DNA of 9,939 nt, from the NCBI GenBank assembly GCA_023418375.1, contig JAEZZV010000282.1, forward strand, positions 1 through 9,939, given 5' to 3'. The position numbers and the translations under genes were made by a program. A model generated the notes under the pieces. The model was not told where the DNA came from. It did not search any database and was given only the letters and a program-made list of their open reading frames with translations. Below, piece by piece: positions 1-6,492 of this stretch (positions are counted from its first letter, which is position 1; each line of letters begins with the position of its first letter). This DNA is from Actinomycetes bacterium (lineage in GTDB: Bacteria; Actinomycetota; Actinomycetes; Actinomycetales; Cellulomonadaceae).

Positions 1-1
1 G

Positions 2-1288
2 ACCGCGACCGCCGAGCGGCCCGCGGGCAAGCCGGCGGCTGCCAAGGCCCCCAAGGCGGCGGGCGCCGCGAAGGCCCCCGCGACGGCCGGTGAGGCGGGC
101 GGAGACGACGAGGAGCTCGACTCCGACGACGTCGAGCCCGAGGACATCGAGCCCGAGGAGGTCGCCGAGGAGGACGTCGCCGAGGACATCGAGGTCGAGG
201 ACGCCGACGAGGCCGCTCCTGCGGAAGAGGAAGCCTCCGACGAGACGACGGACGACGACGCCGAGGACGGCGCCGCTCCCGCCCCCAAGGCGGCGACGGA
301 CGAGGACGAGGACACGGGCTTCACGTACTCCGACGCGGACGACGACGACGCCCCCGCCCAGCAGGTCGTCACGGCCGGCGCCACCGCGGACCCGGTGAAG
401 GACTACCTCAAGCAGATCGGCAAGGTCGCGCTGCTGAACGCCGAGCAGGAGGTCGAGCTCGCCAAGCGCATCGAGGCCGGCCTCTTCGCGGAGGAGAAGC
501 TCGCCGCGAGCACCGCGCTCGAGCCGAAGCTGCGCCGCGAGCTCGAGTGGATCGCGAACGACGGGCGTCGTGCGAAGAACCATCTGCTCGAGGCGAACCT
601 GCGTCTCGTCGTCTCGCTCGCGAAGCGCTACACCGGCCGCGGCATGCTCTTCCTCGACCTGATCCAGGAGGGCAACCTCGGCCTCATCCGTGCGGTCGAG
701 AAGTTCGACTACACCAAGGGCTACAAGTTCTCGACGTACGCCACGTGGTGGATCCGGCAGGCGATCACCCGCGCGATGGCCGACCAGGCGCGGACCATCC
801 GTATCCCGGTGCACATGGTCGAGGTCATCAACAAGCTCGCCCGCGTGCAGCGCCAGATGCTCCAGGACCTGGGCCGCGAGCCCACGCCGGAGGAGCTGGC
901 CAAGGAGCTCGACATGACCCCCGAGAAGGTCGTCGAGGTCCAGAAGTATGGGCGCGAGCCGATCTCCTTGCACACACCCCTGGGCGAGGACGGCGACAGC
1001 GAGTTCGGCGACCTCATCGAGGACTCCGAGGCCGTCGTCCCGGCCGACGCGGTCAGCTTCACGCTCCTCCAGGAGCAGCTGCACCAGGTGCTGGACACGC
1101 TGTCCGAGCGTGAGGCGGGCGTCGTGTCGATGCGGTTCGGGCTCACCGACGGCCAGCCGAAGACGCTCGACGAGATCGGCAAGGTCTACGGCGTCACGCG
1201 TGAGCGGATCCGGCAGATCGAGTCCAAGACCATGTCGAAGCTGCGCCACCCGAGCCGCTCGCAGGTCCTGCGCGACTACCTCGACTGA
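2..1288 (+). CDS. rpoD: Primary RNA polymerase sigma factor (RpoD/SigA/HrdB), 5'-truncated by window edge
   Basis: Housekeeping sigma-70 factor that directs core RNA polymerase to the -10/-35 promoters of essential genes. The reading frame is open from base 2, giving 428 visible residues and a TGA stop; the true start lies outside the window. Visible residues 1-129 are low complexity: a Lys/Ala/Pro-rich stretch, then a strongly acidic Asp/Glu-rich stretch, as is usual ahead of region 1.2 in actinobacterial HrdB proteins. Region 1.2 begins at DPVKDYLKQIG (about 130). Region 2 runs from NLRLVVSLAKRY (about 199) through the DLIQEGNLGLIRAVEKFDY core-binding segment to KFSTYATWWIRQAITRA (about 242), which recognises and melts the -10 box. 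Region 3 follows. Region 4.2 has the helix-turn-helix GVTRERIRQIESK (about 397-409) for the -35 box. The ending VLRDYLD is typical of group 1 factors. An in-frame GTG at 395 is internal and not the start. Identification is very secure. Confidence 0.97.
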   Translation, partial: TATAERPAGKPAAAKAPKAAGAAKAPATAGEAGGDDEELDSDDVEPEDIEPEEVAEEDVAEDIEVEDADEAAPAEEEASDETTDDDAEDGAAPAPKAATDEDEDTGFTYSDADDDDAPAQQVVTAGATADPVKDYLKQIGKVALLNAEQEVELAKRIEAGLFAEEKLAASTALEPKLRRELEWIANDGRRAKNHLLEANLRLVVSLAKRYTGRGMLFLDLIQEGNLGLIRAVEKFDYTKGYKFSTYATWWIRQAITRAMADQARTIRIPVHMVEVINKLARVQRQMLQDLGREPTPEELAKELDMTPEKVVEVQKYGREPISLHTPLGEDGDSEFGDLIEDSEAVVPADAVSFTLLQEQLHQVLDTLSEREAGVVSMRFGLTDGQPKTLDEIGKVYGVTRERIRQIESKTMSKLRHPSRSQVLRDYLD

Positions 1289-1329
1289 GCGCGACCAGGT
1301 CGAGCGAGGCGGGCGGGGCTCGGCCGAGC
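1289..1329. terminator. Possible bidirectional terminator between convergent rpoD and the 122-aa gene
   Basis: The 40-nt gap between two convergent genes holds a perfect 12-bp palindrome GCTCGGCCGAGC (1318-1329), which runs into the stop codon of the minus-strand gene, and a small CGACC-A-GGTCG inverted repeat (1292-1302) just after the rpoD stop. There is no T tract. GC-rich hairpins without a T tract are common at actinobacterial gene ends, but these stems are short, so the call is weak. Confidence 0.35.
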
Positions 1330-1697
1330 TAGGGGAGGGCCGTCGCTCCGAGCGCCTCACGCAGCAGAGCTGCGGCCTCGACCGCCTCGTCGGACCACGG
1401 TGCCTCGAGAGCGGCCACGGTGGCCGCGTCGTCCGGGCTCGAGGCCACGGCGCGGTACCAGGCGACCTCGCGCTCGAGACCGGCCACGAGCGACGTCGCG
1501 TGCGGCTCGGCGTCCGGAGACCACGGCAGCGCCCGCACGCCCGCGGCGAACTCGACGAGCAGCGACGCCAGCTCACCTGAGGCGTCGCGGATGCCGGCCA
1601 GGTCGACGACCTCGGCGGCGGCGTTCCACCTGTCGATCGCGGCGTTGGAGGGGGCGACCAGGTCGTCGTAGGTCGCGGACGTCGGCGCGGCATGCAT
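1329..1697 (-). CDS. Hypothetical protein, 122 aa, Ala/Glu-rich, predicted helical
   Basis: I do not recognise a family. From the ATG at 1697 the product has 122 residues and is rich in Ala, Asp, Glu and Leu, with no signal peptide, membrane segment, cysteine or obvious catalytic motif. It reads as a small, soluble, mostly alpha-helical protein, with Trp residues in the segments AAIDRWNAA, VRALPWSP, REVAWYRA and EAPWSDEA. The frame stays open upstream as far as 1892, but the segment 1698-1892 crosses a perfect palindrome and translates to an unlikely Arg/Pro/Gly-rich leader. A purine-rich AGAGGGGA lies about 12-13 nt before the 1697 ATG, which supports that start; an ATG at 1736 is the alternative. 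The gene converges on rpoD and lies downstream of the DUF456 gene in the same direction. The codon bias matches the neighbours, so it is probably real. Function is unknown. Confidence 0.68.
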   Translation of the reverse strand: MHAAPTSATYDDLVAPSNAAIDRWNAAAEVVDLAGIRDASGELASLLVEFAAGVRALPWSPDAEPHATSLVAGLEREVAWYRAVASSPDDAATVAALEAPWSDEAVEAAALLREALGATALP

Positions 1698-1784
1698 GGC
1701 GGGCGGGTTCCCCTCTCGTGCTCGTGGTGTGATCATCGACACGTCCGCGGCCCACGTTGAGCGGTTCCAGGGGAGGGTCCCCGG

Positions 1785-1800
1785 GATCACCCGGGTGATC
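1785..1800. promoter_or_regulatory. Perfect 16-bp palindrome, operator or terminator candidate
   Basis: GATCACCCGGGTGATC is a perfect 16-bp palindrome. The half-site TCACCC occurs at 1787-1792, inverted at 1793-1798 (GGGTGA), and again at 1801-1806, so three half-sites sit within 20 bp. It lies in the 164-bp gap between the stop of the DUF456 gene (1862) and the start of the 122-aa gene (1697), 88-103 nt upstream of the latter. It could bind a dimeric regulator, or act as part of a hairpin ending transcription from the DUF456 gene. The sequence alone cannot decide between these. Confidence 0.5.
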
Positions 1801-1861
1801 TCACCCCGCGAGAGCGGAGACGACGGGCCAGCGGTGGGACCCGCACCCGTCCGTCCGGCGT

Positions 1862-2341
1862 TCAGAAGGCGGTCAGCTCGGCGACGAGCCACGTCGCGGC
1901 GGCGAGGAGCGCCAGGCCGAGCTCGATGAGCATCCCGAGGGCCGTCATGCGGATCGCGAGCCAGGCCGAGGCCCAGGCCGCCGAGCGGTCACCCAGCCTC
2001 CGGTACTCCATGAGGTAGAGCCCTGCGGGGAAGAAGACCAGCAGACCGAGCAGCGGGAGCACGAAGAAGCCGACCAGGCCCGCGAGCCCGGCCACCACGA
2101 ACGTCGACCGGGGCACACCCGAGGCCGCGACCCTGCGGCCCGGCACCAGGTAGCTGGCACTCCATCCGGCAGCCAGGAGGACGACGACGGCGGCGAGCAC
2201 CGCCCACGCCCACCCGCCCGTGTCGATCGCCCACACGAGCACCGCCACGGCGATGATGGCCGAGCCCGGCAGCACGGGCAGCACGATGCCGACCAGGCCC
2301 ACGAGGATCGCCAGGCCCACGCCGATCGCGACCAGGTCCAT
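1862..2341 (-). CDS. DUF456 domain membrane protein
   Basis: A 159-aa integral membrane protein of the DUF456 family, widespread in bacteria and functionally uncharacterised. The N-terminal hydrophobic helix carries the family's Gly/Pro signature (GIVLPVLPGSAII, about residues 18-30). Hydrophobic segments fall at about residues 3-21, 24-39, 44-60, 80-110 (with the Gly/Pro-rich stretch GLVGFFVLPLLGLLVFFPAG) and 130-157. The charged loops PGRRVAAS and MEYRRLGDRSA lie between hydrophobic segments. The length is normal for the family. A strong Shine-Dalgarno (GAGGAGGGAGG) ends about 6 nt before the ATG at 2341, which fixes the start. The gene lies between a hairpin on its 5' side (2421-2447) and a palindrome on its 3' side (1785-1800), so it may be a single transcription unit. 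No specific function can be read from the sequence. Confidence 0.85.
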   Translation of the reverse strand: MDLVAIGVGLAILVGLVGIVLPVLPGSAIIAVAVLVWAIDTGGWAWAVLAAVVVLLAAGWSASYLVPGRRVAASGVPRSTFVVAGLAGLVGFFVLPLLGLLVFFPAGLYLMEYRRLGDRSAAWASAWLAIRMTALGMLIELGLALLAAATWLVAELTAF

Positions 2342-2420
2342 CGGGCCCTCCCTCCTCGTGGCGGCACGGCATCGCCGTCGTGCCCCGGCCAGCGGCGGCG
2401 CGCGGGACCGGACACGGCAG

Positions 2421-2447
2421 GTCCGGCCGGGCAGGACCCGGCCGGAC
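2421..2447. terminator. Strong GC-rich hairpin, likely terminator of the DUF7455-like gene
   Basis: GTCCGGCCGGG (2421-2431) and CCCGGCCGGAC (2437-2447) form a perfect 11-bp stem with a 5-nt loop. On the minus strand the hairpin begins 24 nt beyond the stop codon of the small zinc-finger gene (2471) and lies about 80 nt before the DUF456 start. No T tract follows, so it would be a T-less intrinsic terminator of the kind proposed for actinobacteria, or a 3'-end stabilising stem. Confidence 0.65.
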
Positions 2448-2470
2448 CAGTGTGATCGGGGACGAGCGGC

Positions 2471-2683
2471 TCAGCGCGCGGGCGCGCCGTGCTCCTCGTG
2501 AAGGCGCTCGGTCTCGTCCTGCACGTGCAGGGCGACGTCGGCGTACGCGGACGCGTGCCGACGCGCGTGGTGCGCGCAGAACAGGAGCTCACCCTTGGCC
2601 AGCACGACGCGGACGTACGCCTGTGCGCCGCAGCGGTCGCAGCGGTCGGCTGCGGTCAGCGGTGTGGGTGTCGTCGTGGTCAT
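2471..2683 (-). CDS. Small zinc-finger-like protein (DUF7455 family), 70 aa
   Basis: A 70-aa protein resembling the small conserved actinobacterial proteins annotated as DUF7455. After a Thr/Pro-rich N-terminus (MTTTTPTPLTAADR), the core has a Cys-x2-Cys pair (C15, C18), a short basic/hydrophobic strand region (AYVRVVLAKGELLFC), then C36-x2-H39 with extra histidines at 38 and 43. This is a likely single-zinc ribbon or knuckle. The C-terminal part is helical and acidic (DVALHVQDETERLHEEHG). Zinc binding is inferred from ligand spacing; the role is unknown. The gene is divergent from parE across a 124-nt region, and I infer that it belongs to the conserved neighbourhood of the sigma factor and parE. 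No clear Shine-Dalgarno precedes the ATG. Other start codons further upstream in frame do not improve the call. Confidence 0.82.
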   Translation of the reverse strand: MTTTTPTPLTAADRCDRCGAQAYVRVVLAKGELLFCAHHARRHASAYADVALHVQDETERLHEEHGAPAR

Positions 2684-2704
2684 GCACCCATGTAACCATC
2701 CGCG

Positions 2705-2734
2705 CCTGGGGTCGGTCGCATCGAGGGCCCCAGG
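2705..2734. promoter_or_regulatory. Inverted repeat in the divergent DUF7455-like/parE intergenic region
   Basis: CCTGGGG (2705-2711) and CCCCAGG (2728-2734) form a perfect 7-bp inverted repeat with a 16-bp spacer, so the half-site centres are 23 bp apart, about two helical turns. A smaller repeat, TTCGC-TACGC-GCGAA (2735-2749), adjoins it. The position between two divergent genes, 22 nt upstream of the small zinc-finger gene and about 60 nt upstream of the parE -10 box, would suit an operator. Repeats this short also arise by chance in GC-rich DNA. Confidence 0.3.
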
Positions 2735-2795
2735 TTCGCTACGCGCGAAGCCGCTCCGCCCGGCACGCCTCGCAGGTCCACGGCCGCCCAGCGCT

Positions 2796-2801
2796 TACCC
2801 T
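2796..2801 (+). promoter_or_regulatory. -10 box for a leaderless parE transcript
   Basis: TACCCT matches the actinobacterial TANNNT -10 pattern and ends 6 nt before the parE GTG at 2808. No Shine-Dalgarno lies between them. This places the predicted transcription start at or next to the start codon, so the mRNA would be leaderless. No recognisable -35 box is seen at the usual distance, as is frequent for such promoters. Confidence 0.6.
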
Positions 2802-2807
2802 CGTCAG

Positions 2808-4937
2808 GTGACGAGCACGTTGTCGGAGGCCAGCTACACCGCCCGCCATCTGTCGGTCCTCGAGGGCCTGGAGGCGGTCCGCAAGCGTCCCGGCATGTAC
2901 ATCGGGACCACCGACAGCCGCGGCCTCATGCACTGCGTCTGGGAGATCATCGACAACGCCGTCGACGAGGCGCTGGGCGGTCACTGCGACCAGATCGACG
3001 TCGTGCTGCACAAGGACGGCTCCGTCGAGGTCCGCGACAACGGCCGCGGCATCCCCGTCGACCTCGAGCCCAAGACCGGCCTCACCGGTGTGGAGGTCGT
3101 CTTCACGAAGCTGCACGCTGGCGGCAAGTTCGGCGGCGGCTCGTACACCGCCTCGGGTGGCCTGCACGGCGTCGGCGCCAGCGTGGTGAACGCCCTGTCT
3201 GCCCGCCTCGACGTGGAGGTGGACCGCGGCGGCCGGACGCACCGGATGTCCTTCCACCGCGGCGAGCCGGGCACGTTCGCCGACCGCGGCGAGCCCAGTC
3301 CGGACGCCGTGTTCAGCCCGTTCGTCGACGCCTCCGAGCTCGCCGTCGTCGGGAAGGTCGCCAAGGGGCGCACGGGCACGCGCGTGCGGTTCTGGGCGGA
3401 CCGGCAGATCTTCCCCGCGACCGCCACGTTCTCCTACGACGAGCTCGTCTCCCGCGTCCGGCAGACGACGTTCCTCGTGCCCGGCCTGCGCATCAACGTG
3501 CGCGACGCGCGCGGGGTGCCGGGCACGCCGGGTGCGGAGGGACCCCACGAGGAGACGTTCGTCGCCCACGGCGGGACCGTCGACTTCGTCGACCACCTCG
3601 CCCCGGACGCGCCGCTCACCGACATCTGGCGGCTCCAGGGCGACGGCACGTTCACCGAGACGGTCCCGATGCTCGACGAGCGCGGGCACATGACCTCCCA
3701 GGCGGTCGACCGGACCTGCCACGTCGACGTGGCGCTGCGCTGGGGGACCGGCTATGACACCGAGGTCCGCACGTTCGTCAACATCATCTCCACGCCGAAG
3801 GGCGGCACGCACCTCGCCGGGTTCGAGCAGGCCCTCGTCAAGACGATGCGCAGGCAGGTCGAGCTCAACTCCCGGCGGCTGAAGCTCGGCGGCAAGGAGA
3901 CGGCGGGGGAGCGGCTGGAGAAGGACGACATCCTCGCCGGGCTCACCGCCGTCGTCACCGTCCGGCTCGCCGAGCCCCAGTTCGAGGGGCAGACGAAGGA
4001 GGTGCTCGGCACGGCGCCGGTGCGCGCCATCGTCGCGAAGGTGGTCGAGGCGCAGCTCACCGAGCGGTTCACCTCGTCCAAGCGGGACCTGCGCACCCAG
4101 TCCTCGCTACTGCTGGACAAGGTCGTCGCCGAGATGCGCGCCCGGTTGTCGGCCCGCAAGCAGAAGGAGATCTCGCGCCGGAAGAACGCGCTCGAGACGT
4201 CCGCGCTGCCGACGAAGCTCGCCGACTGCCGCAGCGACGACGTCGACCGCAGCGAGCTGTTCATCGTCGAGGGCGACAGCGCGCTCGGCACGGCCAAGCT
4301 CGCGCGCCAGTCCGACTTCCAGGCGCTCCTGCCGATCCGCGGGAAGATCCTCAACGTCCAGAAGGCTTCCGTCGCCGACATGCTCAAGAACGCCGAGTGT
4401 GCCGCGATCATCCAGGTCATCGGCGCGGGCTCCGGGCGCAGCTTCGACCTCGAGTCGGCCCGCTACGGCAAGGTCGTCATGATGACGGACGCCGACGTCG
4501 ACGGCGCCCACATCCGCACGCTGCTCCTCACGCTGATGTACCGGTACATGCGCCCGCTCGTCGACGCCGGGCGCGTCTACGCGGCGGTGCCCCCGCTGCA
4601 CCGCATCGAGCTGTCCGGCAGCGGAGGTCGCAAGGCCGAGTACCTCTACACGTACTCCGAGGCGGAGCTCCGGCAGACCCTCGCCCGCCTGGACAAGCAG
4701 GGCCGGCGCTACTCGAGCGACATCCAGCGGTACAAGGGCCTGGGCGAGATGGACGCCGACCAGCTCGCCGAGACGACCATGGACCCGCGCCGCCGGACCC
4801 TGCGCCGCGTCACCGCGAAGGACGCCGCGGCGGCCGAGCAGGTCTTCGAGCTCCTCATGGGCTCGGACGTCGGCCCGCGCCGCGACTTCATCGTCGCCGG
4901 CGCCGGTGCCCTGGACCACACGCGCATCGACGCGTGA
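2808..4937 (+). CDS. parE: DNA topoisomerase IV subunit B (ParE; type IIA topoisomerase ATPase subunit)
   Basis: ATPase subunit of the A2B2 type IIA topoisomerase that uses ATP to pass one duplex through another, relaxing supercoils and unlinking replicated chromosomes. From the GTG at 2808 it has 709 residues. The GHKL ATPase fold has WEIIDNAVDEALGG (N50 binds Mg-ATP), DNGRGIP (77-83) and GGLHGVGASVVNAL (117-130). The transducer domain follows, with the likely ATP-contacting Lys in QFEGQTKEVLGT (about 391-402). The toprim domain has FIVEGDSALGTAK (485-497; E488), PIRGKILNVQKA and DADVDGAHIR (561-570), then RYKGLGEMD (641-649). EGDSALGTAKLAR, rather than the gyrase form EGDSAGGSAK, marks actinobacterial ParE instead of GyrB, as does proximity to the primary sigma gene and the absence of dnaA/recF. 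The frame is open to 2595, but homology begins just after 2808 (SYTARHLSVLEGLEAVRKRPGMYIG). The partner subunit is encoded at 6493-8961 on the opposite strand. Confidence 0.95.
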   Translation: MTSTLSEASYTARHLSVLEGLEAVRKRPGMYIGTTDSRGLMHCVWEIIDNAVDEALGGHCDQIDVVLHKDGSVEVRDNGRGIPVDLEPKTGLTGVEVVFTKLHAGGKFGGGSYTASGGLHGVGASVVNALSARLDVEVDRGGRTHRMSFHRGEPGTFADRGEPSPDAVFSPFVDASELAVVGKVAKGRTGTRVRFWADRQIFPATATFSYDELVSRVRQTTFLVPGLRINVRDARGVPGTPGAEGPHEETFVAHGGTVDFVDHLAPDAPLTDIWRLQGDGTFTETVPMLDERGHMTSQAVDRTCHVDVALRWGTGYDTEVRTFVNIISTPKGGTHLAGFEQALVKTMRRQVELNSRRLKLGGKETAGERLEKDDILAGLTAVVTVRLAEPQFEGQTKEVLGTAPVRAIVAKVVEAQLTERFTSSKRDLRTQSSLLLDKVVAEMRARLSARKQKEISRRKNALETSALPTKLADCRSDDVDRSELFIVEGDSALGTAKLARQSDFQALLPIRGKILNVQKASVADMLKNAECAAIIQVIGAGSGRSFDLESARYGKVVMMTDADVDGAHIRTLLLTLMYRYMRPLVDAGRVYAAVPPLHRIELSGSGGRKAEYLYTYSEAELRQTLARLDKQGRRYSSDIQRYKGLGEMDADQLAETTMDPRRRTLRRVTAKDAAAAEQVFELLMGSDVGPRRDFIVAGAGALDHTRIDA

Positions 4938-4945
4938 CGGCTCGC

Positions 4946-4951
4946 TAGGGT
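4946..4951 (+). promoter_or_regulatory. -10 box for a leaderless GNAT transcript
   Basis: TAGGGT, a TANNNT match, ends 8 nt before the GTG at 4960 and begins 9 nt after the parE stop codon. No Shine-Dalgarno is seen before the GTG. It could give the GNAT gene its own leaderless transcript in addition to read-through from parE. Confidence 0.5.
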
Positions 4952-4959
4952 TGACCCCC

Positions 4960-5970
4960 GTGACCACCGAGCCCATGGCCGTCCGCGCGAATGCGCCGGT
5001 CGTGCTCGACCTGCCACCGGCGCACCTGGAGCTTTCCTGGCGCCCGCTGCACGCCGGCGACGCGACGGCGCTGCACGCGCTGATGAATGCCGTGGAGGAG
5101 GCCGACGAGACGCCGGGCCGGACTTCCCTCGCGCTGGTCGAGGAGCTGTTCACCGAGGCCTGGCGCGACATGCAGCGCGACAGCCTCGGCGGCTTCGACG
5201 GCGACGGCGTGCTGCGTGCCTTCGCCATCGTCGCGGTGCGACCCGGCGACCTGCGCACCCTGCGCGCGTTCCTGCAGGGTGGCGTCCACCCGGCGTGGCG
5301 TGGGCGCGGCATCGGGCGTGCCGTGCTGGCCTGGCTGGAGGGTCGCGGCCGGCAGAAGCTCGTCGAGTCCGGCAAGGAGCTGCCGGCTCGGCTCGCGGTG
5401 TTCGTGGACGAGCACGCCCGCGACAACCGTCGCCTCTACGCCGCGGCGGGGTTCAGCCCCATCCGCTGGTACACCGAGATGCGCCGGGACCTCTCCGAGC
5501 CGCTGCCCGAGGTGGACCTGGGGGGCGTGCGGATCGAGCCGTGGCGGCCGGACCTCGACGAGGCGGTGCGGCTCGCGCACAACGATGCCTTCGCCGACCA
5601 CTGGGGCTCCGAGCCGCGGACACCGCAGGACTGGCAGCACGGGCCGCACTTCGTGCCCGAGTGGAGCTTCGTGGCGCTCGCCGGCGACGAGGTGGTGGGC
5701 TACACCCTCTCGGGTCGCTACGAGGACGACTTCCCCGTGACCGGCTTCCCGTTCGGCTACTCCGAGCTCCTCGGGGTGCGGCGCGAGTGGCGGGGTCGAG
5801 GCATCGCCGTCGCCCTGCTCGCACGCGCGATGGCGGCGTTCCGGGCCGACGGGATGGCCTACGCGATGCTCGGCGTCGACACCGCCAACCCCTCCGGGGC
5901 GCACGGCCTGTACGAGAGGCTCGGCTACCGCGCGGTGCACGGCGAGGTCCTCTACAGCGTCGAGATCTGA
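4960..5970 (+). CDS. Tandem-domain GNAT family N-acetyltransferase
   Basis: A 336-aa protein with two GNAT folds, predicted to transfer an acyl group from acyl-CoA to an amine; the substrate is unknown. Domain 1 (about residues 24-177) has the CoA pyrophosphate loop VHPAWRGRGIGRAVL (109-123) and the closing motif DNRRLYAAAGF (155-165). Domain 2 (about 189-336) has the loop VRREWRGRGIAVALL (273-287) followed by VDTANPSGAHGLYERLGY (306-323). Both loops keep the R-G-x-G-x-G/A pattern, so both sites may bind CoA. The architecture is that of mycothiol synthase MshD, but I see no MshD-specific signature and no mycothiol genes, so I do not assign that activity. The start is the GTG at 4960 (VTTEPMAVRA), behind a TANNNT box; the ATG at 4975 is an alternative. 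It follows parE by 22 nt and overlaps the next gene, so co-transcription with either is plausible. Confidence 0.88.
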   Translation: MTTEPMAVRANAPVVLDLPPAHLELSWRPLHAGDATALHALMNAVEEADETPGRTSLALVEELFTEAWRDMQRDSLGGFDGDGVLRAFAIVAVRPGDLRTLRAFLQGGVHPAWRGRGIGRAVLAWLEGRGRQKLVESGKELPARLAVFVDEHARDNRRLYAAAGFSPIRWYTEMRRDLSEPLPEVDLGGVRIEPWRPDLDEAVRLAHNDAFADHWGSEPRTPQDWQHGPHFVPEWSFVALAGDEVVGYTLSGRYEDDFPVTGFPFGYSELLGVRREWRGRGIAVALLARAMAAFRADGMAYAMLGVDTANPSGAHGLYERLGYRAVHGEVLYSVEI

Positions 5971-6416
5971 TGCCCGGCGGTCGGCACGTGCCCTGGCCAC
6001 CCGTGGTGGCGGGCGGGCTCGCCGTGCTCGGCGTCGTGGTCGCCGTGGCGGCCGCCGGCGGACCGGACGGCCCTGAACGGGCGGTGCTCGACCTCGCGGC
6101 CGCGCGCGAGGATGGCTCGTGCGCGCGGTACGTCGCGGCGACGACCCCGTTCTTCCGCAACGACCCCTACCTCGGGTCGCCGACGTGCGAGGACGTCGCC
6201 GCCGACGCCGCCAGGCTGGCGGAGCTGGGACCCCTGCGGGTCGAGGTGATCGCCGTGGTGGCCGTCGACGAGGACATCGCGGAGGTCGAGACCGTCGAGC
6301 GGTACCGGGTCGGCACCGACGACGAGTACGCGATCGCACTGGCCTACCGGACGCTGCTCACCCCGGCCGGCTGGGCGGTCGACCACGCGGACCTGACGGT
6401 GCTGCCCGCCGATTGA
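5970..6416 (+). CDS. Small membrane-anchored/secreted protein, possible NTF2-like fold
   Basis: A 148-aa protein of unrecognised family. The ATG at 5970 overlaps the TGA of the GNAT gene (TGATG), a typical translational-coupling arrangement, so the two are almost certainly one transcript. Residues 11-30 (PVVAGGLAVLGVVVAVAAAG) form one hydrophobic helix, either a signal anchor or an uncleaved signal peptide; there is no lipobox. The rest should be outside the membrane and contains exactly two cysteines (C51 and C73), well placed for a disulfide. The pattern of an early helix (AVLDLAAAREDGSCARYV), a mid helix (CEDVAADAARLAEL) and later beta strands (RVEVIAVVAVDEDIAEVETVERY, EYAIALAYRTLL, GWAVDHADLTVL) resembles small extracytoplasmic NTF2/SnoaL-like proteins. 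That fold assignment is inference from pattern only. Function is unknown. Coding bias is like that of its neighbours. Confidence 0.78.
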   Translation: MPGGRHVPWPPVVAGGLAVLGVVVAVAAAGGPDGPERAVLDLAAAREDGSCARYVAATTPFFRNDPYLGSPTCEDVAADAARLAELGPLRVEVIAVVAVDEDIAEVETVERYRVGTDDEYAIALAYRTLLTPAGWAVDHADLTVLPAD

Positions 6417-6447
6417 GCCGGCCGCGGGACCCGGTTCGGCGGCCGGC
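6417..6447. terminator. Hairpin between convergent genes, probable bidirectional terminator
   Basis: GCCGGCCGC (6417-6425) and GCGGCCGGC (6439-6447) form a perfect 9-bp stem with a 13-nt loop, starting directly after the stop codon of the membrane-anchored protein. The 76-nt gap up to the parC stop also contains a smaller stem, GGGCG/CGCCC (6470-6474 with 6479-6483). Its position between two converging genes supports termination in both directions. There is no T tract. Confidence 0.6.
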
Positions 6448-6492
6448 CCCCGGGCGGCGACCCCGTCCCGGGCGTGGGCGCCCGCCCCGCGT

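Noticed and set aside
90..398. An Arg/Thr/Pro-rich 102-codon open frame at the left end
   Set aside because: It is a +1 shadow of the acidic, repetitive N-terminal region of the sigma factor.
2595..2807. Upstream in-frame extension of parE to 2595
   Set aside because: It overlaps the divergent zinc-ribbon gene and the intergenic inverted repeats, and family homology begins just after the GTG at 2808.
4107..5426. A 439-codon minus-strand open frame across the parE/GNAT junction
   Set aside because: It is antisense to conserved toprim motifs and to the GNAT CoA loop, low complexity, and explained by GC bias.
4960..5970. Tandem GNAT as mycothiol synthase MshD
   Set aside because: Only the two-domain architecture matches; no MshD-specific motif or mycothiol gene neighbour is visible.
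4945..6339. A 464-codon minus-strand open frame opposite the GNAT and membrane-protein genes
   Set aside because: The translation is an Arg/Pro/Ala-rich compositional artefact; the plus-strand genes have domain motifs and coupled starts.
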